From: CBETVX01 sp965539935 | Lineage (GTDB): Bacteria; Bacillota; Clostridia; Peptostreptococcales; Caminicellaceae | Length of the DNA: 17,140 bases | Assembly (NCBI GenBank): GCA_965539935.1 | Contig: CBETVX010000057.1 | Span: 1 to 17,140, forward strand | Direction: 5' to 3' | Shown: positions 8,307-14,633 of the stretch, one piece after another | Layout of the letters: every line of letters begins with the position of its first letter | Numbering within the stretch: the stretch's first letter is position 1 | Notes under the pieces: generated by a model | What the model was told of the DNA's origin: nothing | Seen by the model: the letters and a program-made list of their open reading frames with translations, nothing else | Database searches by the model: none | Translations under genes and position numbers: made by a program

Positions 8307-8552
8307 CTAATAAGGTAAAAAAGATTTTCCTAGATATTTCTCTATATCACTAGGTTTACTATTAATATTTAGCAATATTTCCTTTCCTGTTTCTTCAAAA
8401 ATTACTAAAACTTCAGCTTTACCTTCTAGAAAGAATTTACTTACTGTAGATTCTTTTATTTCTCTAATTTTATTTCTATGTTTTCCCTTCTTTTTAAACT
8501 CCTTAGCATAGTAGGAGCCCGATAATCCAATGAGTTTATGATATCTTTCCAT
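8307..8552 (-). CDS. Uncharacterised 81-residue protein
   Basis: I do not recognise this small protein. It starts at an ATG with a perfect AGGAGG seven bases upstream (TTTAGGAGGTCATTAT before the start) and ends in TAG. The N-terminal half is very basic (YYAKEFKKKGKHRNKIREIKE, residues about 15-34). The C-terminal half looks like a beta-sheet strand pair, AEVLVIFEETGKEILLNI, followed by a short helix, SDIEKYLGKSF. No signal peptide, membrane helix or cysteine is visible. The basic half suggests nucleic acid or ribosome contact, but that is speculation. It is convergent with the P-loop gene and divergent from the endopeptidase gene. The ribosome binding site, extended -10 and shared terminator support a real gene. 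Confidence 0.7.
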   Translation of the reverse strand: MERYHKLIGLSGSYYAKEFKKKGKHRNKIREIKESTVSKFFLEGKAEVLVIFEETGKEILLNINSKPSDIEKYLGKSFLPY

Positions 8553-8583
8553 ATAATGACCTCCTAAAAATTAACTAAAAATT

Positions 8584-8592
8584 ATTATATCA
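8584..8592 (-). promoter_or_regulatory. Extended -10 promoter element for the 81-residue gene
   Basis: On the minus strand TGATATAAT (8592-8584) is an extended -10 (TGn plus a perfect TATAAT) about 32 bases before the start codon. No good -35 is seen at the usual distance, which extended -10 promoters tolerate. Confidence 0.45.
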
Positions 8593-8596
8593 CATA

Positions 8597-8626
8597 TTGG
8601 AACATTATATTTTATTAATGTATAGA
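8597..8626 (+). promoter_or_regulatory. Candidate promoter of the M14 endopeptidase gene
   Basis: TTGGAA (8597-8602), 18 bases, TATAGA (8621-8626), about 35 bases before the start codon. A sporulation sigma factor could be used instead; I cannot tell. Confidence 0.35.
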
Positions 8627-8660
8627 ATAATTATAAAGACGCTTTTTAGGGGGTAAAAAA

Positions 8661-9932
8661 ATGGCAGTTTTAAGGATCGGTTCTAGGGGACCTGAAGTAA
8701 TGGAAATACAAGCATTGCTTAAAAAAATAGGATATGACCCAGGACCAATTGATGGAATATATGGACAAAAAACTAAAGAAGCTGTAGAAGCCTTTCAAAG
8801 AGATAATAACTTAGCTGTAGATGGGATAATTGGACCCCAAACCTTTGACAAAATGGAGCCTTTACTATTGGGCTACGATACCTATTATATACAACCCGGC
8901 GATACCTTATGGAAAATAGCAAGGAATTATTATACAACTGTAAATAAAATAGTAACAGCTAATCCAGGTATAAATCCATTTCAATTAAGAATAGGTCAGG
9001 AAATAACTGTACCCTATGGTATTGATTTGGTAGATACAAATATAGAATATACCTATGAAATAATGGAAAGGGATATACAGGGATTAAAGGCAAGATACCC
9101 ATTTATAGAGGTTGGAGTAGCAGGAAAAAGCGTTTTAGGCAAAAATTTATATTATATTAAGTTTGGTAATGGTCCAAATGAAGTATTCTATAACGCATCC
9201 CATCATGCACTAGAATGGATAACTTCTCCATTATTAATGAAATTCACAGAAAATTTTCTTAAAAGTTATACCAATGGCAAAAATATAAGGGGATATGACC
9301 TAGAAAGTATATGGAATCAAAGTTCTATATATATAATGCCAATGGTTAATCCTGATGGAGTTGACCTTGTATTAGAGGGATTAGATAGAAGTAATCCCTA
9401 TTATGATCAGTTGCTTCAATGGAATGATACTGGACTCCCATTTTCACGGATTTGGTCAGCTAATATAAGGGGAGTAGATTTAAACCACAATTACGATGCT
9501 CTTTGGTATGAATATCAGGAACTAGCTAATGAGCTAGGCTATGGAGAACCTGGACCTAGAAGATATCCAGGTCCCTTTCCAGAGTCAGAACCAGAAACTA
9601 AGGCTGTAGTAAATTTTGTTAGAGACCATGATTTTAGACTAGTGCTTGCTTACCATAGTCAAGGGCAAGTTATATACTGGAACTTTGAAGATTTGGCACC
9701 ACAAGAGGCTAGGAGAATAGGAGAACTTTTCGCTCAAGTAAGTGGCTATAGACTAGATGAGACATATGGAACTGCATCATATTCAGGTATGAAGGACTGG
9801 TTTATTCAAGAATATATTAGACCAGGATATACTATTGAAGTTGGAAGGGGAACTAATCCACTACCCATTTCCCAATTTGATATGATATATGATAATAATG
9901 AAGAATTATTATTACTTGCTTCAATTGTTTAA
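8661..9932 (+). CDS. Gamma-D-glutamyl-L-diamino acid endopeptidase (peptidoglycan-binding, LysM, M14)
   Basis: A predicted peptidoglycan stem-peptide hydrolase of the ENP1/YqgT type, 423 residues. Domain order: PG_binding_1 (about 3-70, with GSRGPEVMEIQALLKKIGY and DGIIGPQTFDKM), one LysM (about 76-120, YYIQPGDTLWKIA to GQEITVP), then an M14 zinc peptidase (about 130-423). Zinc ligands are the HALE histidine and glutamate of SHHALEW and the histidine of AYHSQGQ. MVNPDGVDL and RGVDLNHN line the site, and the catalytic glutamate is in YTIEVGRG. There is no signal peptide, as in sporulation-associated ENP1 enzymes, which act on spore or recycled peptidoglycan. The ATG follows AGGGGG. LNHN instead of the LNRN of classic carboxypeptidases fits the endopeptidase branch. 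Family assignment is firm; a spore role is inferred. Confidence 0.93.
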   Translation: MAVLRIGSRGPEVMEIQALLKKIGYDPGPIDGIYGQKTKEAVEAFQRDNNLAVDGIIGPQTFDKMEPLLLGYDTYYIQPGDTLWKIARNYYTTVNKIVTANPGINPFQLRIGQEITVPYGIDLVDTNIEYTYEIMERDIQGLKARYPFIEVGVAGKSVLGKNLYYIKFGNGPNEVFYNASHHALEWITSPLLMKFTENFLKSYTNGKNIRGYDLESIWNQSSIYIMPMVNPDGVDLVLEGLDRSNPYYDQLLQWNDTGLPFSRIWSANIRGVDLNHNYDALWYEYQELANELGYGEPGPRRYPGPFPESEPETKAVVNFVRDHDFRLVLAYHSQGQVIYWNFEDLAPQEARRIGELFAQVSGYRLDETYGTASYSGMKDWFIQEYIRPGYTIEVGRGTNPLPISQFDMIYDNNEELLLLASIV

Positions 9933-9977
9933 TAATTAATTAATTGTAATATGTGTTTAAACTATAGAAAAGTATTG

Positions 9978-9983
9978 TATAAT
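9978..9983 (+). promoter_or_regulatory. Candidate -10 element upstream of the universal-stress gene
   Basis: Perfect TATAAT at 9978-9983, with a weak TTTAAA (9956-9961) 16 bases upstream. A start near 9990 would give a leader of about 70 bases. Confidence 0.4.
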
Positions 9984-9990
9984 ATTAATA

Positions 9991-10061
9991 GGGGGTATCT
10001 AAAATATAGATGCAAAATGAATCCCAAATTACCACTGATTTATCAGGGAAAGGGGTCCAAA
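9991..10061 (+). promoter_or_regulatory. Structured 5' leader that may mask the ribosome binding site
   Basis: Two hairpins can be drawn in the putative leader. The first is GTATCTA (9995-10001) / TAGATGC (10007-10013), 7 bp with one G-U pair. The second pairs ATCCC (10021-10025) with GGGGT (10052-10056), enclosing CTGA/TCAG (10035-10038 / 10043-10046). The GGGG is the apparent ribosome binding site of the gene starting at 10062, so the second hairpin could hide it. No known riboswitch class is recognised. Confidence 0.35.
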
Positions 10062-10475
10062 ATGAAAAATAACTCTAAAGATATCATGGTCTGTGTGACA
10101 CAGCAAAAATCATGTGAGAGGCTAATAAAAAGAGGAGCTGAAATAAGGGATACGATAAAGGGAGAATTACATGTTATTCATGTTGTTAAAGAAGGATGGA
10201 AATACTTTGGTAAACTAAAGGAATCGGATGCACTAGAATTTCTATTTGATAGAGCAAAGGCATATGGTGCAGATTTAACAGTGGTAAAAGCACCAGATAT
10301 TGAAGAAACTTTGAGCACATTTGTAGAAAAAAATAATATCAAAGTAATTGTAATGGGTGAATCAAAGGAAAAATCTGAACAACAGAATATGATAAGAAGA
10401 TTAAAGAAAAAACTAGTTAATGAAGTCGTAATAGATGTAGTACCGCTTACTGAAGCAGGTGAAAAAGCAGTATAA
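10062..10475 (+). CDS. Universal stress protein domain, KdpD-like
   Basis: A 137-residue cytoplasmic protein with the Usp/HUP fold. It begins DIMVCVTQQKSCERLIKRGAEI, which resembles the Usp-like domain of KdpD sensor kinases (VCVs...s..LIR.a). It continues with the strand GELHVIHVV and ends with a nucleotide-binding-type stretch, VIVMGESKEKSEQQNMIRRLKKKL. No kinase or membrane part is attached, so it is a free-standing domain, perhaps sensing nucleotide or ion stress. I place the start at the ATG at 10062, 6 bases after AGGGG (10051-10055). The open frame reaches back to 9951, but that extension covers the -10 element and leader hairpins and does not look like protein. It is a single-gene unit with its own terminator. 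Confidence 0.8.
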   Translation: MKNNSKDIMVCVTQQKSCERLIKRGAEIRDTIKGELHVIHVVKEGWKYFGKLKESDALEFLFDRAKAYGADLTVVKAPDIEETLSTFVEKNNIKVIVMGESKEKSEQQNMIRRLKKKLVNEVVIDVVPLTEAGEKAV

Positions 10476-10480
10476 TTAAT

Positions 10481-10502
10481 GCAGCCATTTGGCTGCTTTT
10501 TT
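10481..10502 (+). terminator. Intrinsic terminator after the universal-stress gene
   Basis: GCAGCC (10481-10486) / GGCTGC (10491-10496), 4-base loop, then six T (10497-10502). The end of the T run overlaps a possible -35 (TTGATT) of the next gene. Confidence 0.92.
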
Positions 10503-10530
10503 GATTAAAAAGTATGTCTAATGTTATACT
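10501..10530 (+). promoter_or_regulatory. Candidate promoter of the YhcC-like radical SAM gene
   Basis: TTGATT (10501-10506), 18-base spacer, and TGTTATACT, an extended -10 (TATACT at 10525-10530). A perfect TATAAT also begins at 10530. It lies about 45 bases before the start. Confidence 0.5.
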
Positions 10531-10575
10531 ATAATATATGTGTAAATCAATTTAATGAATTTAGAGGAGTATCAT

Positions 10576-11541
10576 ATGAGTCAAATAAAAGAAAGATATA
10601 GAAAGTATTCAAAGTATCTAAAGGAGAAATATGGTGAGAGGGTATATAAAATACCTATAAATTTACCTGTAACCTGCCCTAATAGAGATGGTTGTTTAGG
10701 GACAGGAGGATGTATATTTTGTGGAGATGTGGGGACTGGATTTGAAAGTTTAGATAATAATATGACTGTAAGGGATCAGATAGAAAGAAATATAAACTAT
10801 ATAAGTAAAAAGTACAAAGCAAAGAAATTCATAGCCTACTTTCAAAACTTTACTAATACATATATGCCTATTGAAGTTTTTGAAAGATATATGAATATAG
10901 CTGCAGGTTTTGAGGATATAGTAGAGATATGTATATCTACAAGACCAGACTCTATTAATGATGAGTATTTAGCTGTTCTTAAGGATATAGCCTATAGATA
11001 TAATAAAGAAATAACTATTGAATTAGGCCTACAGAGTATAAATCATCATACCTTAGATAGGATTAATAGAGGACATAGCCTAGCTGAATTTATTGATGCA
11101 ATGATGAGAATAAATAAATTTGGCTTTGAGAGCTGTTGTCATCTTATAGTTAATCTTCCTTGGGACGATATTGATGATATTATTGAGGCATCAAAAATTG
11201 TATCAGCCTTAGATGTAAAACAGGTAAAACTACATTCCCTTTATATACTTAGAAATACCGAGATGGGGAGAATGTATAAAAATAATGAATTTCAAATAAT
11301 TTCTGTAGAAGAGTATGTAAATAGAGTTGTAGAGTTTTTAAAATATTTAAATTCAGAAATTGTAGTCCAGAGATTAGTTGGAAGGGCTCCAGCCGAGGAG
11401 ACAATTTTTTGTAATTGGGATATGAGTTGGTGGAAAATTCAAGATATGATAAATGAAAAATTAGAAAAAAATAATACCTATCAAGGGGAATGTTGTGATT
11501 ATTTAAATGGTAAGGCCCTTAGGAAATTTAATAATAAATAA
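10576..11541 (+). CDS. YhcC-type radical SAM protein (TIGR01212 family)
   Basis: A 321-residue radical-SAM enzyme of the YhcC family, whose reaction is not established. The cluster-binding cysteines are in the N-terminal stretch CPNRDGCLGTGGCIFCGD, the longer-than-usual spacing typical of this family. Other family stretches are AYFQNFTNTYMP, ISTRPDSI, ELGLQSINHHTLDRINRGH, HLIVNLPWDD and KLHSLYILRNTEMG. Near the C terminus, QRLVGRAPAEETIFCNWDMSWW is characteristic of the group. The ATG at 10576 is 6 bases after AGAGGAG (10563-10569); an earlier ATG at 10555 lacks such a site. A single-gene unit: terminator before and a hairpin after. YhcC-like proteins are suspected of RNA or cofactor modification, but I do not assign a substrate. 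Confidence 0.93.
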   Translation: MSQIKERYRKYSKYLKEKYGERVYKIPINLPVTCPNRDGCLGTGGCIFCGDVGTGFESLDNNMTVRDQIERNINYISKKYKAKKFIAYFQNFTNTYMPIEVFERYMNIAAGFEDIVEICISTRPDSINDEYLAVLKDIAYRYNKEITIELGLQSINHHTLDRINRGHSLAEFIDAMMRINKFGFESCCHLIVNLPWDDIDDIIEASKIVSALDVKQVKLHSLYILRNTEMGRMYKNNEFQIISVEEYVNRVVEFLKYLNSEIVVQRLVGRAPAEETIFCNWDMSWWKIQDMINEKLEKNNTYQGECCDYLNGKALRKFNNK

Positions 11542-11568
11542 ACTTCCTGTTAGATTACAGGAAGTTTT
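11541..11568. terminator. Bidirectional terminator overlapping the selenoprotein stop codon
   Basis: Perfect 10-bp repeat AACTTCCTGT (11541-11550) / ACAGGAAGTT (11557-11566) with a 6-base loop. It begins at the last base of the radical-SAM stop codon. On the minus strand it spans the last codons and TAA stop (11557-11555) of the selenoprotein gene. T-rich sequence follows on both strands. Confidence 0.8.
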
Positions 11569-11776
11569 CAATTTCATCATATTCTGGAAATCTATTTTTT
11601 TCTTTCTTAGAAAAAATAAGATTGTCATTTAAAGTTACCTCAAAAACTCCTCCAGAAGAAGGAATTAGTTCCATTACATCAAATTGATTCTTGTATTTAT
11701 TTAGTAAATGTTCAGCCAATCCTATGGCCTTAGGTAGATATCCTCAACTAGTACAATACTCAATCTTTAAATTCAT
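11555..11776 (-). CDS. SelW/Rdx-family selenoprotein with in-frame UGA (Sec) codon
   Basis: A complete 73-residue thioredoxin-like protein if the TGA at 11746-11744 is read as selenocysteine (residue 11). The start reads MNLKIEYCTS-U-GYLPKA, so the UGA falls exactly on the second redox position of the CxxU motif. Mammalian selenoprotein W reads YCGAUGYKPK at the same place. Downstream, FDVMELIPSSGGVFEV, LIFSKKEKNRFPE and a terminal helix DEIENFL match the SelW/Rdx fold, including the conserved G-FEV and FSKKE stretches. The gene has a perfect AGGAGG (11789-11784) seven bases before the ATG and a TAA stop in a terminator hairpin. A reading that stops at TGA would give only ten residues. The probable role is thiol or glutathione-linked redox chemistry in the cytoplasm. 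The alternative is a nonsense-mutated CxxC protein, but the exact motif position and otherwise intact frame argue against decay. Function of Sec requires selA, selB, selC and selD elsewhere in the genome. Confidence 0.9.
11714..11746 (-). promoter_or_regulatory. Candidate bacterial SECIS element with its UGA
   Basis: Nineteen bases after the UGA (11746-11744), the transcript can form GGCCA (11729-11725) / UGGCU (11718-11714), 5 bp with one G-U pair, with apical loop UAGGAU containing guanosines. Distance and loop fit the loose bacterial SECIS rules, which need a hairpin close downstream with a loop G for SelB. An overlapping alternative, CCUA/UAGG with loop AGGCCA, also exists. The stem is short, so this is a candidate. 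Confidence 0.45.
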
Positions 11777-11807
11777 AAAAAAACCTCCTGCTCTCTAAAA
11801 ATTTTAC

Positions 11808-11836
11808 TTACTATTAATTTACCCTCTTTTTATCAA
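11808..11836 (-). promoter_or_regulatory. Weak candidate promoter for the selenoprotein gene
   Basis: On the minus strand TTGATA (11836-11831), 17 bases, TAGTAA (11813-11808), about 30 bases before the start codon. The -10 match is poor. Confidence 0.3.
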
Positions 11837-11850
11837 AAAACACATTTAGC

Positions 11851-11878
11851 TTGAAAAAAATTTAAAATATTGTAATAT
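11851..11878 (+). promoter_or_regulatory. Candidate promoter of the alarmone synthetase operon
   Basis: TTGAAA (11851-11856), 16 bases, TAATAT (11873-11878). It leaves a leader of about 90 bases before the TTG start at 11977, in which I see no clear structure. Confidence 0.45.
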
Positions 11879-11976
11879 ATGAGTAGAAGTTATTAATAAG
11901 CTAATGGATTAAATAAAAGAATTTGAAATAGATGATTATATAAATTTATTATTTATGAATTGAGAGGTGGGGGAAT

Positions 11977-12783
11977 TTGAAAAGAATAAGACATTGGAAG
12001 GAAACTTTAATTCCCTACGAACAAGCAGTAGAAGAATTAAAGGTAAAATTAAAATCAATCAGAAATGAACTGAGGGATATGAATGAATATTCACCTATAG
12101 AGTTTGTTACTGGTAGAGTAAAAAAGATCTCTAGTATATTAGAAAAGGCTAAAAGAAGAAATATACGTGAAGATAAAATAGAGGATGAAATGGAGGATAT
12201 AGCTGGCATAAGAATAATGTGTCAATTTGAAGATGATATTTACAAAGTTGTAGACCTCATTAGGAAAAGAGATGGAAAGGATATGACAATAGTCTATGAA
12301 AAGGATTATATAAAAAATAAAAAAGATAGTGGATATAGAAGCTATCATGTTATAATAAAATATCCAGTACAAACAGCCTTAGGTGAGAAAGAAATATTGG
12401 CAGAATTGCAGATTCGTACTTTAGCCATGAATTTCTGGGCTACTATAGAACACTCTTTAAATTATAAATATAAAAAGAATATACCAGAAAATATTAAAGC
12501 TAGACTAAGAAAAGCATCAGAGGCCGCCTATTTATTAGACCAGGAGATGCTGGAAATCAGAGAAGAAATTGTTAATGCTCAAAAGATGTTTGAGAAGAAA
12601 TCTAATAATGTTTCCGATATAGTAAGGGACATTGAGCTTTTAAATCTTCTTGGATATGAAAAGGAAGCAAATGATTTTCAACATAGATTTGATTTGATAT
12701 GGGAAAATGGAGGACTTTCAGAATTAGAGAAACTTGCTGAGACAATAGGTTATGTAGTAAGAAGATATCAAACCTTTGAATAA
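11977..12783 (+). CDS. Small alarmone synthetase, GTP pyrophosphokinase (RelQ/YjbM-like)
   Basis: Makes (p)ppGpp by moving pyrophosphate from ATP to GTP or GDP; cytoplasmic. The 268 residues contain a single RelA/SpoT synthetase domain. Key stretches are EDEMEDIAGIRIM (residues about 68-80), KDSGYRSYHVII (about 113-124), and ELQIRTLAMNFWATIEHSLNYKY (about 140-162), which holds the nucleotide- and metal-binding residues. The C-terminal part, after about 175, is helical (YLLDQEMLEIREEIVNAQKMF), as used for oligomer formation in small synthetases. There is no HD hydrolase, TGS or ACT domain, so it can make but not degrade alarmone. Somewhat longer than RelQ of Bacillus (about 210). The TTG start is supported by GAGGTGGGGG just upstream and no competing ATG. 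First gene of a five-gene operon. Confidence 0.93.
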   Translation: MKRIRHWKETLIPYEQAVEELKVKLKSIRNELRDMNEYSPIEFVTGRVKKISSILEKAKRRNIREDKIEDEMEDIAGIRIMCQFEDDIYKVVDLIRKRDGKDMTIVYEKDYIKNKKDSGYRSYHVIIKYPVQTALGEKEILAELQIRTLAMNFWATIEHSLNYKYKKNIPENIKARLRKASEAAYLLDQEMLEIREEIVNAQKMFEKKSNNVSDIVRDIELLNLLGYEKEANDFQHRFDLIWENGGLSELEKLAETIGYVVRRYQTFE

Positions 12784-12828
12784 ATCTTCAATTTTAAAAT
12801 AAATAAAAATTATTTCAGGATGATAAAT

Positions 12829-13545
12829 ATGAAAAAATGGCAGAATAAATTATATTTAAATGATATTAGAAAAGCAATAGATGATTATGATATGATTAGG
12901 GATGGAGATAGGGTCATAGTAGGTATTTCAGGAGGGAAGGATAGTTCTTTATTACTTCATTCTTTAAATTTACTTAGTAAATATTCCCATAGAAAATTTG
13001 AAGTCATAGCAGTTCATCTTGATTGTGGATTTGATATGGATATTAGGCCCTTAAAAGAATTTTGTATAGAAAATAACATAAAAATACATATAGAAGAAAC
13101 TAATATTGTAGATTGCCTTGACCTTAAGGGAGATAAAAGTCCATGTTATCTATGTGGAAGATTAAGACGTGGTGCATTGGGAAGGGTAGCAAAAAAAATA
13201 AATTGTAATAAAATTGCCCTAGGACATCATATGGACGATGCTGTAGAAACCTTTCTCATGAATTTGTTATATACAGGTAAAGTAGGGTCCTTTCATCCAA
13301 ACAAATTGGAGCCAAATAAGAATATATTCTTAATAAGGCCCTTAATATATATAGATGAAAGAAGAATAAAAAAAGTAATTGAATTAGAAAATATACCTGT
13401 TATTAAATCCAACTGCCCCTTTGATGGATGTACAAGTAGAAGCGAAATGAAGGACTTAATATCAAATCTTGAAAAACAATATCCAGATATTAGACAAAAA
13501 ATTATTACTGCTTTAGGTAATATAGATAGGGATAATGTATGGTAA
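12829..13545 (+). CDS. TtcA-family tRNA 2-thiocytidine synthetase-like PP-loop ATPase
   Basis: A 238-residue adenylating thiolase related to TtcA, which converts C32 of tRNA to 2-thiocytidine. It has the PP-loop VGISGGKDSS (SGGKDS at 34-39), the cysteine pair PCYLCGRLRRG (C106, C109) for an iron-sulfur cluster, LGHHMDDAVETF (GHHMDD at 132-137), and a further cysteine pair in IKSNCPFDGCTSR near the C terminus, where TtcA has its third cluster ligand. TilS, the related lysidine synthetase, lacks these cysteines. The start is the ATG at 12829, 6 bases after AGGATG (12817-12822); the ATG at 12820 lies in that site. It follows the alarmone synthetase by 45 bases. Clostridial members are shorter than E. 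coli TtcA, and the exact modified base is not proven. Confidence 0.87.
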   Translation: MKKWQNKLYLNDIRKAIDDYDMIRDGDRVIVGISGGKDSSLLLHSLNLLSKYSHRKFEVIAVHLDCGFDMDIRPLKEFCIENNIKIHIEETNIVDCLDLKGDKSPCYLCGRLRRGALGRVAKKINCNKIALGHHMDDAVETFLMNLLYTGKVGSFHPNKLEPNKNIFLIRPLIYIDERRIKKVIELENIPVIKSNCPFDGCTSRSEMKDLISNLEKQYPDIRQKIITALGNIDRDNVW

Positions 13546-13575
13546 GAAATATAGAAAAGTTAAGTTGGTGATTCA

Positions 13576-14268
13576 ATGGCTTTATATGCAATTGGCGATT
13601 TGCATTTAAGCTTCAGTTCAAATAAGCCTATGGACATATTTGGAGATAATTGGAATAATCATGAAGAAAAAATTAAAAAAAATTGGTTAGATAATATTTG
13701 TGACGATGATGTGGTTTTAATACCTGGAGATATATCATGGGCTATGAAACTTGAAGAAGCGATGATTGATTTAGAGTGGATAAATAGTCTTCCTGGAAAA
13801 AAAGTCTTGCTAAGAGGAAACCATGATTATTGGTGGAACTCCATTACTAAGATGAATAAATTATTTGACAATATGTTTTTTTTACAGAATAATTATTATG
13901 GATATAAAAACTATGCTATCTGTGGAACTAGGGGATGGATTTGTCCAAATGATGTGAAATTTACCAAACATGATGAAAAAATATATAATAGGGAGCTATA
14001 TAGATTAAGATTATCCTTAGAAACTGCTAAAAAAGATAATTTTGAAAAGTTTATAGTTATGACCCATTATCCGCCTACTAATGATAAGTTTCAAAATTCA
14101 GGATTTTTAGAAATCTATGATGAATATGCTGTAGAAAAGGTTATCTATGGACATTTACATGATACTATTTCATTTGAAATGGGACTTAAGGGAATTCATA
14201 ATGGGGTTTCCTACAATTTAGTATCCTGTGATTATATAAATTTTACTCCAGTATATATAATGGACTAG
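13576..14268 (+). CDS. Metallophosphoesterase (calcineurin-like)
   Basis: A 230-residue calcineurin-like phosphoesterase, probably cytoplasmic, binding two metal ions. All five signature blocks are visible: GDLHL (D8, H10), IPGDISW (D52), LRGNHDYWW (N82, H83), MTHYPP, and YGHLHD. The stretch EKIKKNWLDNICDDDVVLIPGD is typical of a conserved Firmicute group often annotated as a serine/threonine phosphatase or phosphohydrolase. The substrate is unknown. A GTTGGTG site precedes the ATG. It begins 30 bases after the ttcA-like gene and ends 15 bases before the DUF1904 gene, so it is inside the operon. I see no signal peptide or membrane segment. Confidence 0.9.
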   Translation: MALYAIGDLHLSFSSNKPMDIFGDNWNNHEEKIKKNWLDNICDDDVVLIPGDISWAMKLEEAMIDLEWINSLPGKKVLLRGNHDYWWNSITKMNKLFDNMFFLQNNYYGYKNYAICGTRGWICPNDVKFTKHDEKIYNRELYRLRLSLETAKKDNFEKFIVMTHYPPTNDKFQNSGFLEIYDEYAVEKVIYGHLHDTISFEMGLKGIHNGVSYNLVSCDYINFTPVYIMD

Positions 14269-14283
14269 TTAGGAGGTGTTAAG

Positions 14284-14610
14284 ATGCCGCAGATTACTAT
14301 AAGAGGTATCCAAGCAGATAAAATTTGTAAAATTAGTTCTGATATGTTAAATGAACTAACTGAAATAATAGGATGTCCTAGGGACTATTTTACAATTGAC
14401 TGTTTAAACGTTACTTCTGTGTATGATAATGAAATAACTCAGACTTTTCCATTTATAAGTGTAGGATGGTTTGACAGAGGCCAAGATATTCAAGATAAAG
14501 TAGCAAAGGCTATTACTAAGCACATTAAGTCTTTAGGAATTGAAGATGTAGAAATAGCTTTTACAGTTTTTGAAAAGAATAAGTACTATTCGAATGGTGA
14601 GCATTATTAA
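14284..14610 (+). CDS. DUF1904 family protein with tautomerase-like fold
   Basis: A 108-residue protein matching the DUF1904 family as I recall it: MPQITIRGIQADKI at the start, IIGCPRDYFTIDCLN near residue 36, and FPFISVGWFDRGQDIQDKVA in the middle. The family has the fold of the tautomerase superfamily. Here Pro2 would become the N-terminal proline after methionine removal, the catalytic position in that superfamily. Whether it catalyses anything is unknown. A perfect AGGAGGTG site precedes the ATG by 5 bases, and only 15 bases separate it from the preceding gene. The next gene starts 23 bases after its stop. Confidence 0.85.
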   Translation: MPQITIRGIQADKICKISSDMLNELTEIIGCPRDYFTIDCLNVTSVYDNEITQTFPFISVGWFDRGQDIQDKVAKAITKHIKSLGIEDVEIAFTVFEKNKYYSNGEHY

Positions 14611-14633
14611 ATTAGTTTAGATTGGGTGTTAAA

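Noticed and set aside
9951..10061. Upstream extension of the universal-stress gene, starting at an ATG at 9951
   Set aside because: It has no ribosome binding site, contains the TATAAT element and leader hairpins, and the extra 37 residues do not look like part of the Usp fold. The ATG at 10062 has a good site.
11744..11746. TGA taken as a nonsense mutation or sequencing error in a CxxC protein
   Set aside because: The codon falls exactly at the Sec position of SelW, the remaining frame, ribosome binding site and terminator are intact, and Firmicutes commonly use selenocysteine. It stays possible until the sel genes are seen.
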